Origin: Bifidobacterium saimiriisciurei
Lineage (GTDB): Bacteria > Actinomycetota > Actinomycetes > Actinomycetales > Bifidobacteriaceae
Assembly: GCF_010667655.1 (NCBI RefSeq)
Contig: NZ_WHZU01000015.1
Coordinates: 21,802 to 85,801, forward strand
Direction: 5' to 3'
DNA length: 64,000 nucleotides
Made by a program: the position numbers and the translations under genes. Numbering within the stretch: position 1 is the first letter of the stretch; each line of letters opens with the position of its first letter. The notes under the pieces are model-generated. The model made no database searches, was not told the origin of the DNA, and saw only the letters and a list, made by a program, of their open reading frames with translations. This document shows, piece after piece, positions 55,188 through 64,000 of this stretch.

Positions 55188-56471
55188 TCATGGCATCAAT
55201 ACGGCGGCGCCGGTGAACGCGCCGGCCTTCAGGTCCTTCAGCGCCTGCTGGCCCTGATCGAGCGGATACGGATGCGCGTCGATGGTGATGTGATGCGCCG
55301 CGGCGAACGCCAGGAACTCACGGCCGTCCTGCCGCGTATTCGACTCCACGGAACGGATCTCCTTCTCGTGGAACAGATGCTTCTCGTAGTTCAGCGCCGG
55401 CACATCGCTCATATGGATGCCGGCCAACGACAGCACGCCGCCCGGACGCAGCGCCTCCAGCGCCGGCAGCACGATGGCCCCGACCGGCGCGAAGATGATG
55501 GCCGCGTCCAACGGCTCCGGAGGCATCTCATAGGCGTCGTCGGCGAACGCACAGCCCAGCTTCAACGCCAGACGCTGCGCCTCCTTGCCGCGCGTGAGCA
55601 CATGCACGCGCATGCCCAGCGCCAACGCGACCTGTGCGGTGATATGCGCGGACCCGCCGAAGCCATACAATCCCAGCACCGGCTTATGGCCCAGTCGCGC
55701 GGCGATCTGCTCACGGGCCTTGTCGAGGTCAAGACCATCGAACGAGATCCCGTCCAGCAGCCCGGTGCGTTTCAGTGCGCGGAACCCGATGATGCCGGCG
55801 CACAGCAGCGGCGCCACGGTCTGCACCGAATACGGGGTGCTGCCTGCGCCGTCGCCGCCTCCCAGAAGCGGCTCCAGCGAATACAGGTACTCGATGGGCG
55901 CCACCATATACTCCGCGTATCCACCGTTCGCATCCCAGCCGTTATACAGCGAATGCTGGCACAGATTCTCCTTGCCGCTATGGCAGAATTCGCATTCGCT
56001 GCACGTATGCCGCAGCCACGCCGCGCCCACGCGCTCGCCGATATGCGCTTCGAATCGGTTGCCGAACACGTCGATGCCGGCGTCCGGTCCCAACGCCACG
56101 ATCTCGCCGACCACTTCATGGCCCGGCGTCACATGGTCGCGATGCACCGGCAGATCGCCTTCGGAGACATGCAGGTCGGTACGGCACACGCCGCACGCCA
56201 GCACACGGATCAGCGCCTCGCCCGGCCCGGGTTGCGGCACGGGTTTCTCCACCCATTCCAAGGGGTCTCCGGTGATGGGTCCCGGCTGTTCGCGTATCTG
56301 CCACGCATGCATGGTCGCGGGAGCCGCGGCGGGCCTGGTCGTCGGATTGTTGCTTTCACCGGCGGCCTCGTTGGTCGGACTGCCGATTATGCCGCCGTTC
56401 ATATCGTTGTCGTCGTTAGCTTCGTTGCCGTTTATTGCGTCACTGCCAATGTCTTCGTGTAGAACACTCAT
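55188..56471 (-). CDS. Zinc-dependent medium-chain alcohol dehydrogenase (AdhA-like) with N-terminal extension
   Basis: The 427-residue protein has an MDR core beginning at [13 protein letters not shown] (residue 54). It has the catalytic-zinc motif [21 protein letters not shown], the structural-zinc cluster [15 protein letters not shown], and the Rossmann segment [18 protein letters not shown]. It would interconvert aldehydes or ketones and alcohols with NAD(P)H. The first 53 residues are polar and rich in Asn, Asp and Gly with no family match. ATG 56471 has a GAGG upstream, while residue 54 (position 56312) has no site, so the extension may be real. It is convergent with the surface-enzyme block and unrelated to it in sequence. 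Confidence 0.88.
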   Translation of the reverse strand: MSVLHEDIGSDAINGNEANDDNDMNGGIIGSPTNEAAGESNNPTTRPAAAPATMHAWQIREQPGPITGDPLEWVEKPVPQPGPGEALIRVLACGVCRTDLHVSEGDLPVHRDHVTPGHEVVGEIVALGPDAGIDVFGNRFEAHIGERVGAAWLRHTCSECEFCHSGKENLCQHSLYNGWDANGGYAEYMVAPIEYLYSLEPLLGGGDGAGSTPYSVQTVAPLLCAGIIGFRALKRTGLLDGISFDGLDLDKAREQIAARLGHKPVLGLYGFGGSAHITAQVALALGMRVHVLTRGKEAQRLALKLGCAFADDAYEMPPEPLDAAIIFAPVGAIVLPALEALRPGGVLSLAGIHMSDVPALNYEKHLFHEKEIRSVESNTRQDGREFLAFAAAHHITIDAHPYPLDQGQQALKDLKAGAFTGAAVLMP

Positions 56472-56677
56472 ACAACCTCATGGTAGGCGTTGTTGGTTGC
56501 GAGAGTGTGGAGCTCCGATGACGCTTCCGCGCCGTTTTGCGAGGCATATGGCTTCGGTTTCCGGGTCGAGGTTTCAGGTCGTTGGAATTTCAACGATGTG
56601 GAACGAAAAGAGCCCTATTGCATGCGGTGGGGCCACAAAACTCGCGTTTTCAATGGAACGGGACCTATGCTGAACGG

Positions 56678-57628
56678 ATGGCGAGCTATCGTTTTCCCAG
56701 AATCCCGCAGTTCGGGCCGTTCGACACCCCGGATTTTCTTCGCACATTCGGCATCGACTGCTCGATCGGCCGATTTACGGCGATCGGCTCGCGTAATCTC
56801 GACTCCGCCGACCGCGTGGCCGTGTTCATCCCCGGCTTCACCGGCTCGAAGGAGGATTTCATCCCGTTCTTCCCCACGCTGTGGAAAGCGTTGGGGATTC
56901 ATGAGGCCTCGGCCGGTCATGAAGCCATCGACCGGGAATCTGATGCCGGTCGTGTTGACGCCGGCCGTTCCACCGCCATCGTGGCGTACAGTCAGCGGGG
57001 GCAGGCCGACTCGGCCGTGCCATTCGATCGCCGGGCCTACGATTTGGATGATTTCGTAAACGACGGCTGCGAGATATTGGAACGCCTTGGCGCACGCGAC
57101 CGGCCCGTCGACCTGGTCGGCCACAGCTTCGGCGGCGTCGTGGCCCGCCGGGTGGCGTTGCGGCGGCCGGAATTGCTGCGCTCGCTGACGGTGTTCGATT
57201 CGGGCGCGGTGCCAGTACGGCGTACGCCGCTGTTCGCGGCGGCGCCGACGCTGATTCGCGTATTCGGCCCGATGCTGCTGTATTACGCCTATCGTCCCAA
57301 ACTGCGCGACGAGCCGCAGGGCGACAGGCTGGCCGAACTGTTTCGTCAGAACATGCATGCGACGTCGCGGCATCATCTGGCGTCCGTGGCGGATTTCATG
57401 ACGCGGTTCGACGACGTGACCGACGATCTGCGGCGGCTGCATAAGGGCCTGCCGATGAACATCATGTATGGCGTGGATGACGACGTCTGGCCGACCGCGG
57501 TCTACGGCCGCGAGGCCGAGGCGTTGGGGATAACGCCGGCCGCGTTCGAGAACGCCGCGCATATCCCGACCTACGACCGGCCAAAGGAGTTCGCTGAAGC
57601 ATTGGTGGATTTCTGGCGTCGCGCGTGA
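56678..57628 (+). CDS. Alpha/beta-hydrolase fold protein
   Basis: The protein is 316 residues from the first ATG in frame; the frame extends upstream to 56537 without an ATG or clear ribosome-binding site, so the start is uncertain. The fold is shown by VAVFIPGFTGSKEDFIPFF (oxyanion region, about 47-65), the nucleophile elbow LVGHSFGGVVARR, an acid near MYGVDDDVWP and a His in ENAAHIPTYD near the C terminus. An insertion at about 75-105 varies in composition. Substrate is unknown; esterase or acyl-transfer roles are both possible. It is followed by 12-bp repeats and a terminator. Confidence 0.8.
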   Translation: MASYRFPRIPQFGPFDTPDFLRTFGIDCSIGRFTAIGSRNLDSADRVAVFIPGFTGSKEDFIPFFPTLWKALGIHEASAGHEAIDRESDAGRVDAGRSTAIVAYSQRGQADSAVPFDRRAYDLDDFVNDGCEILERLGARDRPVDLVGHSFGGVVARRVALRRPELLRSLTVFDSGAVPVRRTPLFAAAPTLIRVFGPMLLYYAYRPKLRDEPQGDRLAELFRQNMHATSRHHLASVADFMTRFDDVTDDLRRLHKGLPMNIMYGVDDDVWPTAVYGREAEALGITPAAFENAAHIPTYDRPKEFAEALVDFWRRA

Positions 57629-57630
57629 CA

Positions 57631-57665
57631 CGCGCATACGTACGCGCATACGTACGCGCATACGG
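57631..57665 (+). repeat. Three tandem 12-bp repeats (CGCGCATACGTA)
   Basis: Copies start at 57631, 57643 and 57655, the last cut short at its end. They begin directly after the hydrolase stop codon. This is probably a slippage repeat. Confidence 0.8.
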
Positions 57666-57667
57666 CG

Positions 57668-57735
57668 ATCGCCCATCGTCTTCGTTGCAGACCGGGGGCC
57701 GAAGCCGACGTGCCGCAATGAAGACGATGGGCGAT
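57668..57735. terminator. Long hairpin terminator between convergent genes
   Basis: Arms of 23 bp (57668-57690 and 57713-57735, ATCGCCCATCGTCTTC...) match except at two positions. It separates the hydrolase from the minus-strand permease and could serve both. Confidence 0.8.
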
Positions 57736-57769
57736 TGATGGGGATGGATGATTCGGGTGCGCTATCCCT

Positions 57770-59239
57770 CTACTTCTTCGCCTGGGTGAGCTGGTAGGCG
57801 GCCAGCAGCACGGCCAGCCAGATCACGCCGGCGATCACGGCCACGCGGTAGCTGGGGGAGAAGAGCATGAGCACCACCACGAGCGCGAGGAACGCGAGCA
57901 CGATCCACGGCGTCACCTTGGCGGCGGGCAGCTTGAAGTGGATGGCGTCGAGCGCCTTCTGGCCGGAAAGCCCGGCCAGTGCGGAGTCGGCCGGAGACTT
58001 GCCCGCGAAGGCGATGCGGCGGAACTTCATCTCGGTGAACATGATCATCGTCCAGTTGATGATGCCGGCGATGGTGGCGATGGACATCAGGTAGTTGAAC
58101 GCGAACTCGGGCCACAGGAACACGACCACCACGGCGATGGCGGTGATCACCGCGGAGGTGAGCACGCCGGCCACGGGCACGCCGTGCTTGTTGAGCTTGC
58201 CGAGGTAGGCGGGGGCGTTGCCCTGCTTGGCCAGCGAGTACAGCATGCGGGAGTTGGCGTACAGGCCGGAGTTGTAGACGCTCATCACGGCGGTGAGGCA
58301 TACGAAGTTGAGGATGCCGGCGGCCGCATGGACGCCCACGGAGTCGAAGATCTGCACGAACGGGCTGGACTTGCCGTCGATCATGTTCCACGGCACCACG
58401 GCCATGATGACGCCGAGGGCTCCGATGTAGAAGACGAGGATTCGCCAGATGATGTCGTTGGTGGCGCGCGGGATGGTGCGGCGCGGGTCCTCGGTCTCGC
58501 CGGCGGTGATGCCGATGAGCTCGGTGCCGCCGAAGCTGAACATCACGACGACGAGGGCCATGAGCAGGCCGGTCCAGCCGCTGTCGGTGTGGGTCATCAG
58601 ACCGTTGGGGAAGAAGCCGCCGCCCACGGTGAACCAGTTGGCGAAGCTGGCCTTGATGCCCGAATCGGTCGGCAGGGCGAAGATGATGACGGCCAGGCCG
58701 CCGAGGATCATGGCGACGACGGCCACGATCTTGATGATGGCGAACCAGAACTCGAACTCGCCGAACTGGCTGACGCCGAGCAGATTGCCCGCCGCGATGG
58801 CGGCGAGGAACACTGCCGCCGAGACCCACGTCGGGATAGCGGGGAACCAGTAGTTCACGAACGTGCCGACCACGGACAGCTCGACCATGGAGACGAGGAT
58901 GTAGTTGAACCAGTAGTTCCAGCCGGAGACGAAACCGGCGCGCTTGGACCAGTACTGGGTGGCGTAGTAGCTGAATGCGCCGGCCTTCGGGTCTTCGACC
59001 GACATCTCGCTCAGCGCTCGCACGATCATGAAGATGGCAAGACCGCCGATGAGGTAGGCCAGCAGAATGGCCGGTCCGGCCAGCGCGATGGACTCGGACG
59101 AGCCGTAGAACAGGCCGGTTCCGATGGCGCCGCCGAGCGCGATGAGCTGGATATGACGGTTCTTCAATGATTTACGCAGGCTCGCGGGCACCGGCACGTC
59201 GTCGGTCTCGCGGGGTTTGGTCGATGGGTTCTCGGCCAT
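57770..59239 (-). CDS. APC-superfamily amino-acid permease (AAT family)
   Basis: The 489-residue protein has about 12 membrane helices. The N-terminal motif KSLKNRHIQLIALGGAIGTG continues LFYGSSESI. GAFSYYATQYWSKRAGF (about 86-102) and GTELIGITAGETEDPRRTIP (about 236-255) are typical of proton-coupled amino-acid permeases such as GabP, AroP or ProY types. GAAGGAAGGGAACGTC precedes the ATG. It differs from the permease at 7971. The intergenic region upstream holds the parS-like site. Substrate is not determined. Confidence 0.9.
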   Translation of the reverse strand: MAENPSTKPRETDDVPVPASLRKSLKNRHIQLIALGGAIGTGLFYGSSESIALAGPAILLAYLIGGLAIFMIVRALSEMSVEDPKAGAFSYYATQYWSKRAGFVSGWNYWFNYILVSMVELSVVGTFVNYWFPAIPTWVSAAVFLAAIAAGNLLGVSQFGEFEFWFAIIKIVAVVAMILGGLAVIIFALPTDSGIKASFANWFTVGGGFFPNGLMTHTDSGWTGLLMALVVVMFSFGGTELIGITAGETEDPRRTIPRATNDIIWRILVFYIGALGVIMAVVPWNMIDGKSSPFVQIFDSVGVHAAAGILNFVCLTAVMSVYNSGLYANSRMLYSLAKQGNAPAYLGKLNKHGVPVAGVLTSAVITAIAVVVVFLWPEFAFNYLMSIATIAGIINWTMIMFTEMKFRRIAFAGKSPADSALAGLSGQKALDAIHFKLPAAKVTPWIVLAFLALVVVLMLFSPSYRVAVIAGVIWLAVLLAAYQLTQAKK

Positions 59240-59340
59240 GACGTTCCCTTCCTTCTCTGTGATGCGGCCGGCGGTTGTGTCCTCGCGTTATGCGCGGCCG
59301 TGCGGCGTCGCGTCGTGAAACGCGTGTGCGCGGCCGCGCG

Positions 59341-59356
59341 TGTTTCACGTGAAACA
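59341..59356. other. Perfect parS consensus (TGTTTCACGTGAAACA), candidate ParB binding site
   Basis: The 16-bp palindrome equals the bacterial parS consensus and is embedded in a longer near-symmetry (CGCGCG before, TCGCGCG after). Known parS sites nucleate ParB and usually cluster in the origin-proximal part of chromosomes. Here it lies about 100 bp upstream of the permease start codon, in non-coding DNA. parA/parB are not in the window. Confidence 0.85.
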
Positions 59357-59360
59357 TCGC

Positions 59361-59393
59361 GCGTGAAACATCCTTCGTCTGCGTGAAACATCC
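59361..59393 (+). repeat. Two half-parS direct repeats (GCGTGAAACATCC)
   Basis: Exact copies at 59361-59373 and 59381-59393 are 20 bp apart, close to two helical turns, immediately beside the full parS palindrome. A further GTCGTGAAACGCG lies on the other side at about 59314. They resemble single ParB half-sites. Confidence 0.7.
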
Positions 59394-59570
59394 GTGGTCG
59401 TTTGTTTGCCGTGTACCGAGGGTAGCCGCACCGTATGTCAGCGGTCGTTTTTCGTCCATTGAACGGGATTTCGTCTTTTGAAGGCCTTGGGTTTTCGGTG
59501 TTTGGGGCTGCGGGCGAAGGAATCGCGGGATATGCGAAAGGCGCGGCGGCGGGCGTGGGGACGTCGATAT

Positions 59571-59599
59571 TTGACACTATGAAATATTGGTGGTAGAAA
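59571..59599 (+). promoter_or_regulatory. Promoter of the marR-ABC operon
   Basis: The -35 box TTGACA (59571-59576) and TAGAAA (59594-59599) are 17 bp apart in a local AT-rich patch. It lies about 110 bp upstream of the MarR-type gene. Confidence 0.65.
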
Positions 59600-59658
59600 A
59601 TATATCGAGAACGACGCGTGGTGACGTCATGATGCCGCACGGTGTCATGCGGCGTCAT

Positions 59659-59678
59659 CCGACATCCTGCGATGTCGG
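59659..59678. promoter_or_regulatory. Candidate MarR operator
   Basis: CCGACATC and GATGTCGG form a perfect 8-bp dyad with a 4-bp centre, 33 bp before the ATG of the MarR-type gene. Another imperfect dyad (GATGCCGC...GCGGCGTC, about 59630-59656) sits just upstream. Their position after the promoter fits autorepression. Confidence 0.55.
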
Positions 59679-59711
59679 CACATGGCGTCGGATTCTCGGA
59701 AAGGGGTCGTC

Positions 59712-60173
59712 ATGGGATATGCCGAAGACGCCGTCGATGAGATGTTCGCCCTCGCCGTGCGCAGTCGCGGCAAGAACATCGACACGGTGAACCGCGGCGC
59801 AAAGGGCGAGATGCCGGCGCTGCACATGCTGGCCATGTCCAGCGTCCCGCTGACCCCGGGCCGTATGTCCGACATGCTTGCCGTGAGCCCCGGTCGCGTA
59901 TCCGCGATTCTGGACCGCCTGGAGAAGAAGGGGATGGTCGTTCGCGAGACCGACCCGTCCAACCGCCGCAACGTGCTGGTGAGCATCACCGACAAAGGCC
60001 GTGAGGCCGACCGTCGGACCTTCACCGAGATTCACGACCGCTTCGTCCATGTGTTCGAACGCATGGGGGAGGATCATACGCGCCAGTTCCTCGACCGCTG
60101 CAAGGAGTTCGTCGACTATATGCGCGACGAGGGCTTCCCCTCGCCGCCGGAGGGTCCGCCATGTGCGATCTGA
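59712..60173 (+). CDS. MarR-family transcriptional regulator
   Basis: The 153-residue protein has the winged helix-turn-helix of MarR proteins: LTPGRMSDMLAVSPGRVSAI (recognition region, about 47-66), then LDRLEKKGMVVRETDPSNRR and NVLVSITDKGRE (wing). C-terminal helices would form the dimer interface. GAAAGGGG lies 5 bp before ATG 59712. It is followed by two ABC exporter half-transporters, a common MarR-ABC-ABC arrangement in bifidobacteria and other Gram-positives. It probably represses this operon until a drug or metabolite binds. Confidence 0.9.
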   Translation: MGYAEDAVDEMFALAVRSRGKNIDTVNRGAKGEMPALHMLAMSSVPLTPGRMSDMLAVSPGRVSAILDRLEKKGMVVRETDPSNRRNVLVSITDKGREADRRTFTEIHDRFVHVFERMGEDHTRQFLDRCKEFVDYMRDEGFPSPPEGPPCAI

Positions 60174-60376
60174 CGCTTCGCGGGCCTTGCGTCGTCCGTT
60201 GGCGGCTTGGGAAAGCCGTCTGCGAAAGGGCGAGGACTTAAGCAATGCGCCTTCGAAAGCCGATTTTATGGTCCCGGTTCGTCCGGGTCTTATTTTTGAC
60301 CAATCTTGAACACCGTAAACAATAATTACTGGAAACTAAATTTCGGGAAAACAACAAGGAAAACAGGGGAACTATC

Positions 60377-62188
60377 GTGATACGCATTTGCAAATACCTT
60401 TCCAAAGCCGAATGGGGGCAGCTGTTCGTCGGCCTGCTGCTCACCGTGGCGCAGATCTGGTTCAATCTGGAACTGCCCGACTACATGGCCGACATCACCC
60501 GCCTCGTCGAGACCCCCGGCAGTGAGATGCACGACGTATGGGTCGCCGGCGGCAAGATGCTCGCCGTTTCGTTGGGAGCCGTCGTCTGCATGGCGCTGAC
60601 CGGTCTGATCACCGCCCGCGTGGGCGCGTCGTTCAGCCGTCGTCTGCGCTCGTTGGAGTTCTCGCGCGTCGAATCGTTCGGCCCCGCCGAGATGAACCGC
60701 TTCTCCACGGCCAGCCTCATCACCCGCTCCACGAACGACATCACGCAGATCCAGATGTTCGTGACCATGGGCCTCATGCTGCTCGTCCAGTCGCCGATCA
60801 TGGCCGTATGGGCCGTGTGCAAGATCGCCGGCAAGGGCTTTGACTGGACGCTCGCCACCGGCGTGGCCGTCGTGGTCCTGCTGATCGCCATCGCCGTCCT
60901 CATGGCGCTGGTCATGCCGAAGTTCAAGGCCATGCAGACGCTGACCGACAACATCAACCGTGTCTCGCGCGAGAACCTCACCGGTCTGCGCGTCGTGCGC
61001 GCCTACAACGCCGAGGACTATCAGGAGGCCAAGTTCGACCGTGCCAACGACGAGCTCACCGGCACGCAGCTGTTCACCAACCGTGCGATGAGCGTGATGA
61101 TGCCGCTGATGAACACCGTGATGAACGGCCTCATGCTCGCCGTCTACTGGATCGGCGCCTACCTCATCGACGCGGCCGACATGACCGACAAGCTCACGCT
61201 GTTCTCGAACATGGTGGTGTTCTCCAGCTACTCCGTGCAGGTCATCATGAGCTTCCTCATGATGAGCATGGTGTTCGTGCTCTGGCCACGCGCCGACGTC
61301 TCCGCCAAGCGCATCCTCGAAGTGCTCGACACCGAGCCCACCGTGGTCTCCGGCACGCGAACCGCCGGTGCGAAGGACGCCGCCGGCCGCGAGCTGCGCG
61401 GCGAGGTCGAATTCCGCGACGTGAGCTTCACCTATCCCGATTCGCGCGAGCCGATGCTCGAGCATGTGAGCTTCAGGGCCGAACCGGGGCAGACGGTCGC
61501 CTTCATCGGCTCCACCGGCTCCGGCAAATCCACTCTGGTGAATCTCGTGCCGCGATTCTACGACGCCACCGAGGGCCGGGTGCTCGTCGACGGCGTGGAC
61601 GTGCGCGACTATGAGCTCAAGGCCCTGCGCGACAAGATCGGCTACGTCCCGCAGCGCTCGGTGATGTTCAAGGGCACCGTGGCCAGCAACGTGGCCTACG
61701 GCGACAAGACCGGCCTGAACGGTGCCGGCACCGACGCCACCGATGCCGACGGCACCGCGACCGCGGCCGGCGTGCAGGCCGCCATCGACGTGGCCCAGGC
61801 CAGCGAATTCGTAAGCAAGATGCCGGACGGCATCGACGCCGAGATCGCCCAGGGCGGTTCGAACGTCTCCGGCGGCCAGAAGCAGCGCCTGTCCATCGCC
61901 CGCGCCGTATGGCGCCATCCGGAGATCCTCGTGTTCGACGACTCGTTCTCCGCGCTCGACTTCCGCACCGACCGCGAGGTGCGCGAGGCGCTCGCCAGGG
62001 AATGCGCCGACTCCACGAAGCTGATCGTGGCCCAGCGCATCGGCACCATCATGCACGCCGACCGCATCATAGTGCTCGACGGCGGCCGCGTGGTCGGCCA
62101 GGGCACGCATCACGAACTGCTGGAGAACTGCGAGGTCTACCGCGAGATCGCCGAATCCCAGCTCAGCGAAGCCGAGCTCGCCGCCTAG
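60377..62188 (+). CDS. ABC exporter half-transporter (permease-ATPase fusion), degenerate-site subunit
   Basis: The 603-residue protein starts at GTG 60377 with AGGGGA upstream. Six transmembrane helices (about 15-320) are followed by the ATPase domain (about 345-600) with Walker A GSTGSGKST, signature VSGGQKQ and Walker B ILVFDDSFSALD. The residue after the Walker B Asp is Asp instead of the catalytic Glu, and the switch region reads AQRIGTI instead of AHRLSTI. This marks the non-canonical ATP site of heterodimeric multidrug-type exporters. The next gene supplies the canonical site. A Thr/Ala/Asp-rich insertion (about 450-475) lies in the ATPase domain. Exported substrate is unknown. The 203-bp gap after the MarR gene contains a small GGTCCCGG-type stem but no gene. 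Confidence 0.92.
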   Translation: MIRICKYLSKAEWGQLFVGLLLTVAQIWFNLELPDYMADITRLVETPGSEMHDVWVAGGKMLAVSLGAVVCMALTGLITARVGASFSRRLRSLEFSRVESFGPAEMNRFSTASLITRSTNDITQIQMFVTMGLMLLVQSPIMAVWAVCKIAGKGFDWTLATGVAVVVLLIAIAVLMALVMPKFKAMQTLTDNINRVSRENLTGLRVVRAYNAEDYQEAKFDRANDELTGTQLFTNRAMSVMMPLMNTVMNGLMLAVYWIGAYLIDAADMTDKLTLFSNMVVFSSYSVQVIMSFLMMSMVFVLWPRADVSAKRILEVLDTEPTVVSGTRTAGAKDAAGRELRGEVEFRDVSFTYPDSREPMLEHVSFRAEPGQTVAFIGSTGSGKSTLVNLVPRFYDATEGRVLVDGVDVRDYELKALRDKIGYVPQRSVMFKGTVASNVAYGDKTGLNGAGTDATDADGTATAAGVQAAIDVAQASEFVSKMPDGIDAEIAQGGSNVSGGQKQRLSIARAVWRHPEILVFDDSFSALDFRTDREVREALARECADSTKLIVAQRIGTIMHADRIIVLDGGRVVGQGTHHELLENCEVYREIAESQLSEAELAA

Positions 62189-62238
62189 CCGCGCGTAGGC
62201 AGCGCCATCGAATCCAACGGACTTATAAGGAGAACCAT

Positions 62239-64000
62239 ATGCCAGGACCAATGGGTCGCAACCAGACGACCGAAAAACCACAGGACTTCGGCAAGATCAT
62301 GGGCAAGCTCGTCCGCTTCTGCAAGCGGTATCTGCCCGCCATGGTCGTCGCGCTGATTCTCGGCGCCGCCGGCACCGTCTGCCAGATCATCGGACCCGAT
62401 AAACTCAAGGACGTCACCAACGAGATCACCAAGGGCCTGCCCGCCATGGTCAACGGACGTCCGGTCATGAACGCCATCGACCTCGACGCCGTCGTGAAGA
62501 TCTGCGTCACGCTCGTGGTGCTGTACGTCGGCTACGCGCTGCTCACCTACGTGCAGAGCTGGATCATGGCGACTGTCACCCAGCGCACCGCCCAGCGTCT
62601 GCGCGACGAGATCTCGAGGAAGATCAACCGCCTGCCGCTCAAATACTTCGACAAGACCAGCTACGGCGATGTTCTCAGCCGCATCACCAACGACGTCGAC
62701 GCCATCGGCCAGACGCTCGGTCAGTCGCTCGGCTCGCTCATCACGTCGATCACGCTGTTCGTCGGCTCGCTCATCATGATGTTCTACAACAACGTGACCA
62801 TGACGTTGACCGCCATCGGCGTCAGCGTCATCGGCCTCATCATCATGATGATTATCATGAAGGCGTCGCAGAAGTACTTCACGCTGCAGCAGCTCGCCCT
62901 CGGCGAGGTCAACGGCCACGTGGAGGAGATGTACGCCGGCCACGTCATCGTCAAGGCGTACTCCGGCGAGGACGACTCCATCGCGCAGTTCGAGAAGTAC
63001 AACGACCGTCTGTACGTCTCCGGCTGGAAGTCGCAGTTCCTCTCCGGCCTCATGATGCCCATCATGCAGTTCATCGGCAATCTCGGCTACGTGGCCGTCT
63101 GCGTGGTCGGCGCCGCGCTCGCCATGAACGGCACCATCGAATTCGGCGTCATCGTGGCGTTCATGATGTACATCCGCCTCTACACACAGCCGCTCAGCCA
63201 GTTCGCGCAGGCGTTCCAGAACCTCCAGCGCTGCGCCGCGGCATCCGAACGCGTGTTCGGCTTCCTCGAGGAGCCGGAAATGAGCGACGAGACGGCGCTC
63301 GAAGGACGTCGCATCGCCGATGAGGCCGGCGACAGCAACGGCCTGCGCGGCGATGTGGAATTCGACCACGTACGCTTCGGCTACAAGCCGGGCAAACCCG
63401 TCATCCACGACTTCAGCGCCAAGGTCAGGGCCGGGCAGAAGGTCGCCATCGTCGGCCCGACCGGCGCCGGCAAGACCACCATGGTCAACCTGCTCATGCG
63501 CTTCTACGATCTCGACGGCGGCGACATCCGCATCGACGGCATCTCGACGGCGTCGGTGCCGCGCAGCGAGGTCCACAACCAGTTCGCCATGGTGCTGCAG
63601 GACACCTGGACCTTCGAAGGCACCATCCGCGAGAACATCGTCTACTCCAAGCAGGGCGTGACCGACGAGCAGGTGCAGGCCGCCTGCCGCGCCGTGGGAC
63701 TCGACCGGTTCATCCGCTCCCTGCCCGATGGCTACGACACGGTGCTCAACGACAACACGAGCCTGTCCGCCGGCCAGAAGCAGCTGCTCACCATCGCGCG
63801 AGCCATGATTCAGGACGCGCCGATCCTGATTCTCGACGAAGCCACGTCGTCCGTCGATACGCGAACCGAGGAGCTGATCCAGAAGGCCATGGACCAGCTG
63901 ACCGTGGGACGCACGTCGTTCGTCATCGCGCATCGCCTCTCGACCATCAAGAACGCCGACATGATTCTCGTGATGAAGGACGGCGACATCATCGAACGCG
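62239..64000 (+). CDS. ABC exporter half-transporter, canonical-site partner (3' end beyond window)
   Basis: At least 587 residues are encoded before the window ends. AAGGAG lies 6 bp before ATG 62239. Six transmembrane helices (about 30-350) and the ATPase domain (about 375 on) are present. Walker A is GPTGAGKTT, the Q-loop is VLQDTWTF, the signature is LSAGQKQ, Walker B is ILILDEATSSVD with the catalytic Glu, and the switch His is in AHRLSTI. It pairs with the preceding gene (50-bp gap) as a heterodimer with one hydrolytic site. The reading frame is still open at base 64000, so only the last residues are missing. Confidence 0.92.
   Translation, partial: MPGPMGRNQTTEKPQDFGKIMGKLVRFCKRYLPAMVVALILGAAGTVCQIIGPDKLKDVTNEITKGLPAMVNGRPVMNAIDLDAVVKICVTLVVLYVGYALLTYVQSWIMATVTQRTAQRLRDEISRKINRLPLKYFDKTSYGDVLSRITNDVDAIGQTLGQSLGSLITSITLFVGSLIMMFYNNVTMTLTAIGVSVIGLIIMMIIMKASQKYFTLQQLALGEVNGHVEEMYAGHVIVKAYSGEDDSIAQFEKYNDRLYVSGWKSQFLSGLMMPIMQFIGNLGYVAVCVVGAALAMNGTIEFGVIVAFMMYIRLYTQPLSQFAQAFQNLQRCAAASERVFGFLEEPEMSDETALEGRRIADEAGDSNGLRGDVEFDHVRFGYKPGKPVIHDFSAKVRAGQKVAIVGPTGAGKTTMVNLLMRFYDLDGGDIRIDGISTASVPRSEVHNQFAMVLQDTWTFEGTIRENIVYSKQGVTDEQVQAACRAVGLDRFIRSLPDGYDTVLNDNTSLSAGQKQLLTIARAMIQDAPILILDEATSSVDTRTEELIQKAMDQLTVGRTSFVIAHRLSTIKNADMILVMKDGDIIER

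Noticed and set aside
1..64000. tRNA, rRNA, integrase or insertion sequence genes
   Set aside because: I looked for cloverleaf-type segments, transposase motifs and terminal repeats and found none that I could support. The palindrome family lacks an obvious transposase apart from the nuclease-like gene at 11176.

Overview
The window is high-GC, densely coding actinobacterial DNA that looks like a Bifidobacterium chromosome. The reasons are its GC-rich third codon positions, its permease set, and a run of very large secreted, wall-anchored GH43 and GH127/146-type arabinofuranosidases resembling the arabinan/arabinogalactan loci of B. longum. Genus is inferred from gene content and style; the species is not identified.

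Layout. 1-281: C-terminal tail of a surface-anchored protein. 451-4473: a glycerate module (CdaR-type regulator, GntP permease, glycerate 2-kinase). 4852-10646: a dipeptidyl-peptidase IV-like S9 peptidase, an amino-acid permease and an AEC transporter. 10675-12808: two arrays of imperfect 38-bp palindromes on a 53-bp period, flanking a PD-(D/E)XK/DUF559-like nuclease gene. 13289-20117: two multidomain GH43 surface enzymes. 20220-21165: a third palindrome array, an orphan two-operator promoter with a terminator but no convincing gene, and a solitary palindrome. 21203-25329 (minus strand): a D-serine catabolic operon (DsdX-like permease, D-serine ammonia-lyase, YheO-type regulator, RidA). 25531-26097: a fourth palindrome array. 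26544-55074: six giant surface proteins (four GH43 proteins, one GH127/146 beta-L-arabinofuranosidase, one alginate-lyase-fold protein). 55188-64000: zinc alcohol dehydrogenase, alpha/beta hydrolase, amino-acid permease, a perfect parS consensus site, and a MarR regulator followed by a heterodimeric ABC exporter that runs off the window.

How it works together. The surface enzymes share an N-terminal signal peptide, LamG-like carbohydrate-binding folds, Ig-like (Big) and FIVAR spacers, and a C-terminal LS[KR]TG or LG[KR]TG motif plus membrane helix plus Arg-rich tail. They would dismantle arabinose-rich plant polymers outside the cell. Several of their promoters carry LacI-type TGTGAG-N-G-N-T-N-ACA dyads, often around the -10 box, so they look co-regulated by a LacI-family repressor that is not in this window. 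No sugar importer is present here.

The most unusual structure is the dispersed palindrome family. I find 37 units by eye: arrays of 9, 9, 5 and 11 plus three solitary copies. Within the well-preserved arrays each unit is 38 bp and each spacer 15 bp. The unit sequence is divergent, but the two arms change in a compensatory way.
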